A stretch of 6,922 nucleotides of DNA from the NCBI GenBank assembly GCA_002371315.1, contig DFHL01000034.1, positions 1 through 6,922 of the forward strand. Reading direction: 5' to 3'. Below the pieces are notes generated by a model. The model was not told the origin of the DNA. It saw only the letters and a list, made by a program, of their open reading frames with translations, and ran no database searches. Of this stretch, positions 6,370 through 6,922 are shown piece by piece. Both the position numbers and the translations under genes were made by a program. The number at the start of each line of letters is the position of its first letter. Positions within the stretch are counted from its first letter, which is position 1. The DNA comes from Bacteroidales bacterium UBA3724. GTDB lineage: Bacteria > Bacteroidota > Bacteroidia > Bacteroidales > P3.

Positions 6370-6392
6370 ACGCGCTAATCCGATACAACGCG
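6359..6392. repeat. 16-bp direct repeat pair next to the minus-strand gene
   Basis: AATCCGATACAACGCG occurs at 6359-6374 and again exactly at 6377-6392, 18 bp apart. A weaker echo, CGGTACAACACG, follows at 6391-6402. The first copy forms the right arm of the hairpin at 6345-6369, so the second arm could compete for pairing with the left arm. Confidence 0.8.
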
Positions 6393-6408
6393 GTACAACA
6401 CGGCCGCG

Positions 6409-6922
6409 CTATTTCCCGCCTGGCGGGGCGGCACGGGGCGCGGCAAAGGCGGTGACGGCACCCGTTGCGACGGCCTCGGCTGCAGGCGCGTCGGCGGTCG
6501 GAACAGTAGCTTCATCATCCTGAAAATCAATATCGTCATCACCCGTTTCGGTCGGAAAATCGCCCAGGATGCCGCTGCCGATATAGATGCTTTGCGAGGC
6601 GCGGCGGGCGTTGTCGACCACGAAGCCCCACAGGTGCACCTCCTTGCCGACCCACGCCTCGTTGAGGCGCAGCACCACCTGCTTGCGGCGGCGGGCCGTG
6701 GCATCCGAGAAGTCAAAATCCTTGTATTCAGGGCAGTAGGCCACCAGGAAGACGCTGTCGTCCTGACTGCAGTTGCGGTGCAGCGGATTCTTTTCAAAAT
6801 CGATGCTAATCGTCGCCTCGTCAAGCAGTTGCGGCGCGTCGAAGGCCACGGGTGCCACGGGGCCGTCGCTGAGGCGCAGCTCGGGCAGGTCGACCGCGAG
6901 TTCGCCATCCTGCATCGCGAAG
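6409..6922 (-). CDS. DUF6266-like hypothetical protein, 5' end outside the window
   Basis: The last 170 or so codons of a minus-strand gene whose beginning lies beyond the window. The ATG at 6915-6913 is not taken as the start because the frame stays open to the window edge. I recognise a resemblance to DUF6266, a Bacteroidetes family of unknown function: a beta-strand-rich region with DDSVFLVAYCPEYKDFDFSDATARRRKQVVLRL, then NEAWVGKEVHLWGFVVDN and SQSIYIGSGILGDF, typical of its C-terminal half. After this comes a tail of about 50 residues, first acidic (TETGDDDIDFQDDE) and then Ala/Pro-rich (ending AAPPGGK), which I would not expect in the family. Stop TAG is at 6411-6409. It is convergent with DUF819 across the palindromic repeats. 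No function is proposed, and the family assignment is by eye. Confidence 0.72.
   Translation of the reverse strand, partial: FAMQDGELAVDLPELRLSDGPVAPVAFDAPQLLDEATISIDFEKNPLHRNCSQDDSVFLVAYCPEYKDFDFSDATARRRKQVVLRLNEAWVGKEVHLWGFVVDNARRASQSIYIGSGILGDFPTETGDDDIDFQDDEATVPTADAPAAEAVATGAVTAFAAPRAAPPGGK

Noticed and set aside
6375..6908. Alternative minus-strand frame over the DUF6266-like gene
   Set aside because: Although slightly longer inside the window, its product is Arg/Ser/Thr/Pro-rich with no family resemblance, whereas the other frame gives a coherent beta-rich domain.

Overview
The window looks like chromosomal DNA from a GC-rich member of the Bacteroidales; a Prevotellaceae- or Muribaculaceae-like genome is my guess, and the genus cannot be read from this sequence. 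The evidence is a match to the Bacteroidetes -7 promoter box (TAnnTTTG) before the second gene, A-rich and Shine-Dalgarno-poor start regions, the sequence style of UvrA and the lytic transglycosylase, and a last gene resembling the Bacteroidetes family DUF6266.

Layout: (1) 1-581, the 3' end of coaBC (CoA biosynthesis), plus strand. (2) 582-782, an AT-rich intergenic region with a candidate promoter overlapped by a perfect 12-bp inverted repeat. (3) 783-1766, an MltD-like lytic transglycosylase, and 1789-4623, uvrA, 22 bp apart and probably co-transcribed. (4) 4609-4824, two back-to-back microsatellite-like arrays. A 7-bp array begins inside the last codons of uvrA and supplies its stop codon; an 8-bp array ends 4 bp before the next start codon. 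(5) 4829-6013, a DUF819 multi-pass membrane protein whose central cytoplasmic loop is encoded by a third array, again of 7-bp period. (6) 6014-6408, a convergent intergenic region filled with a palindromic REP/BIME-like element: two 94-bp tandem units, a 60-bp short copy, a truncated copy, an inverted copy and a separate strong hairpin. (7) 6409-6922, minus strand, the 3' part of a DUF6266-like gene.

The genes are ordinary housekeeping or conserved-unknown functions (CoA synthesis, cell-wall turnover, excision repair, a probable transporter) and do not form one pathway. I see no defence, biosynthetic or mobile-element gene cassette. The unusual content is non-genic. Repeats bracket and penetrate a single gene (DUF819), and the tetranucleotide CATG is completely absent from the window: none of roughly 70 ATG trinucleotides is preceded by C. 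This is visible as codon switching before Met codons and suggests selection by a CATG-specific restriction-modification system in this lineage.
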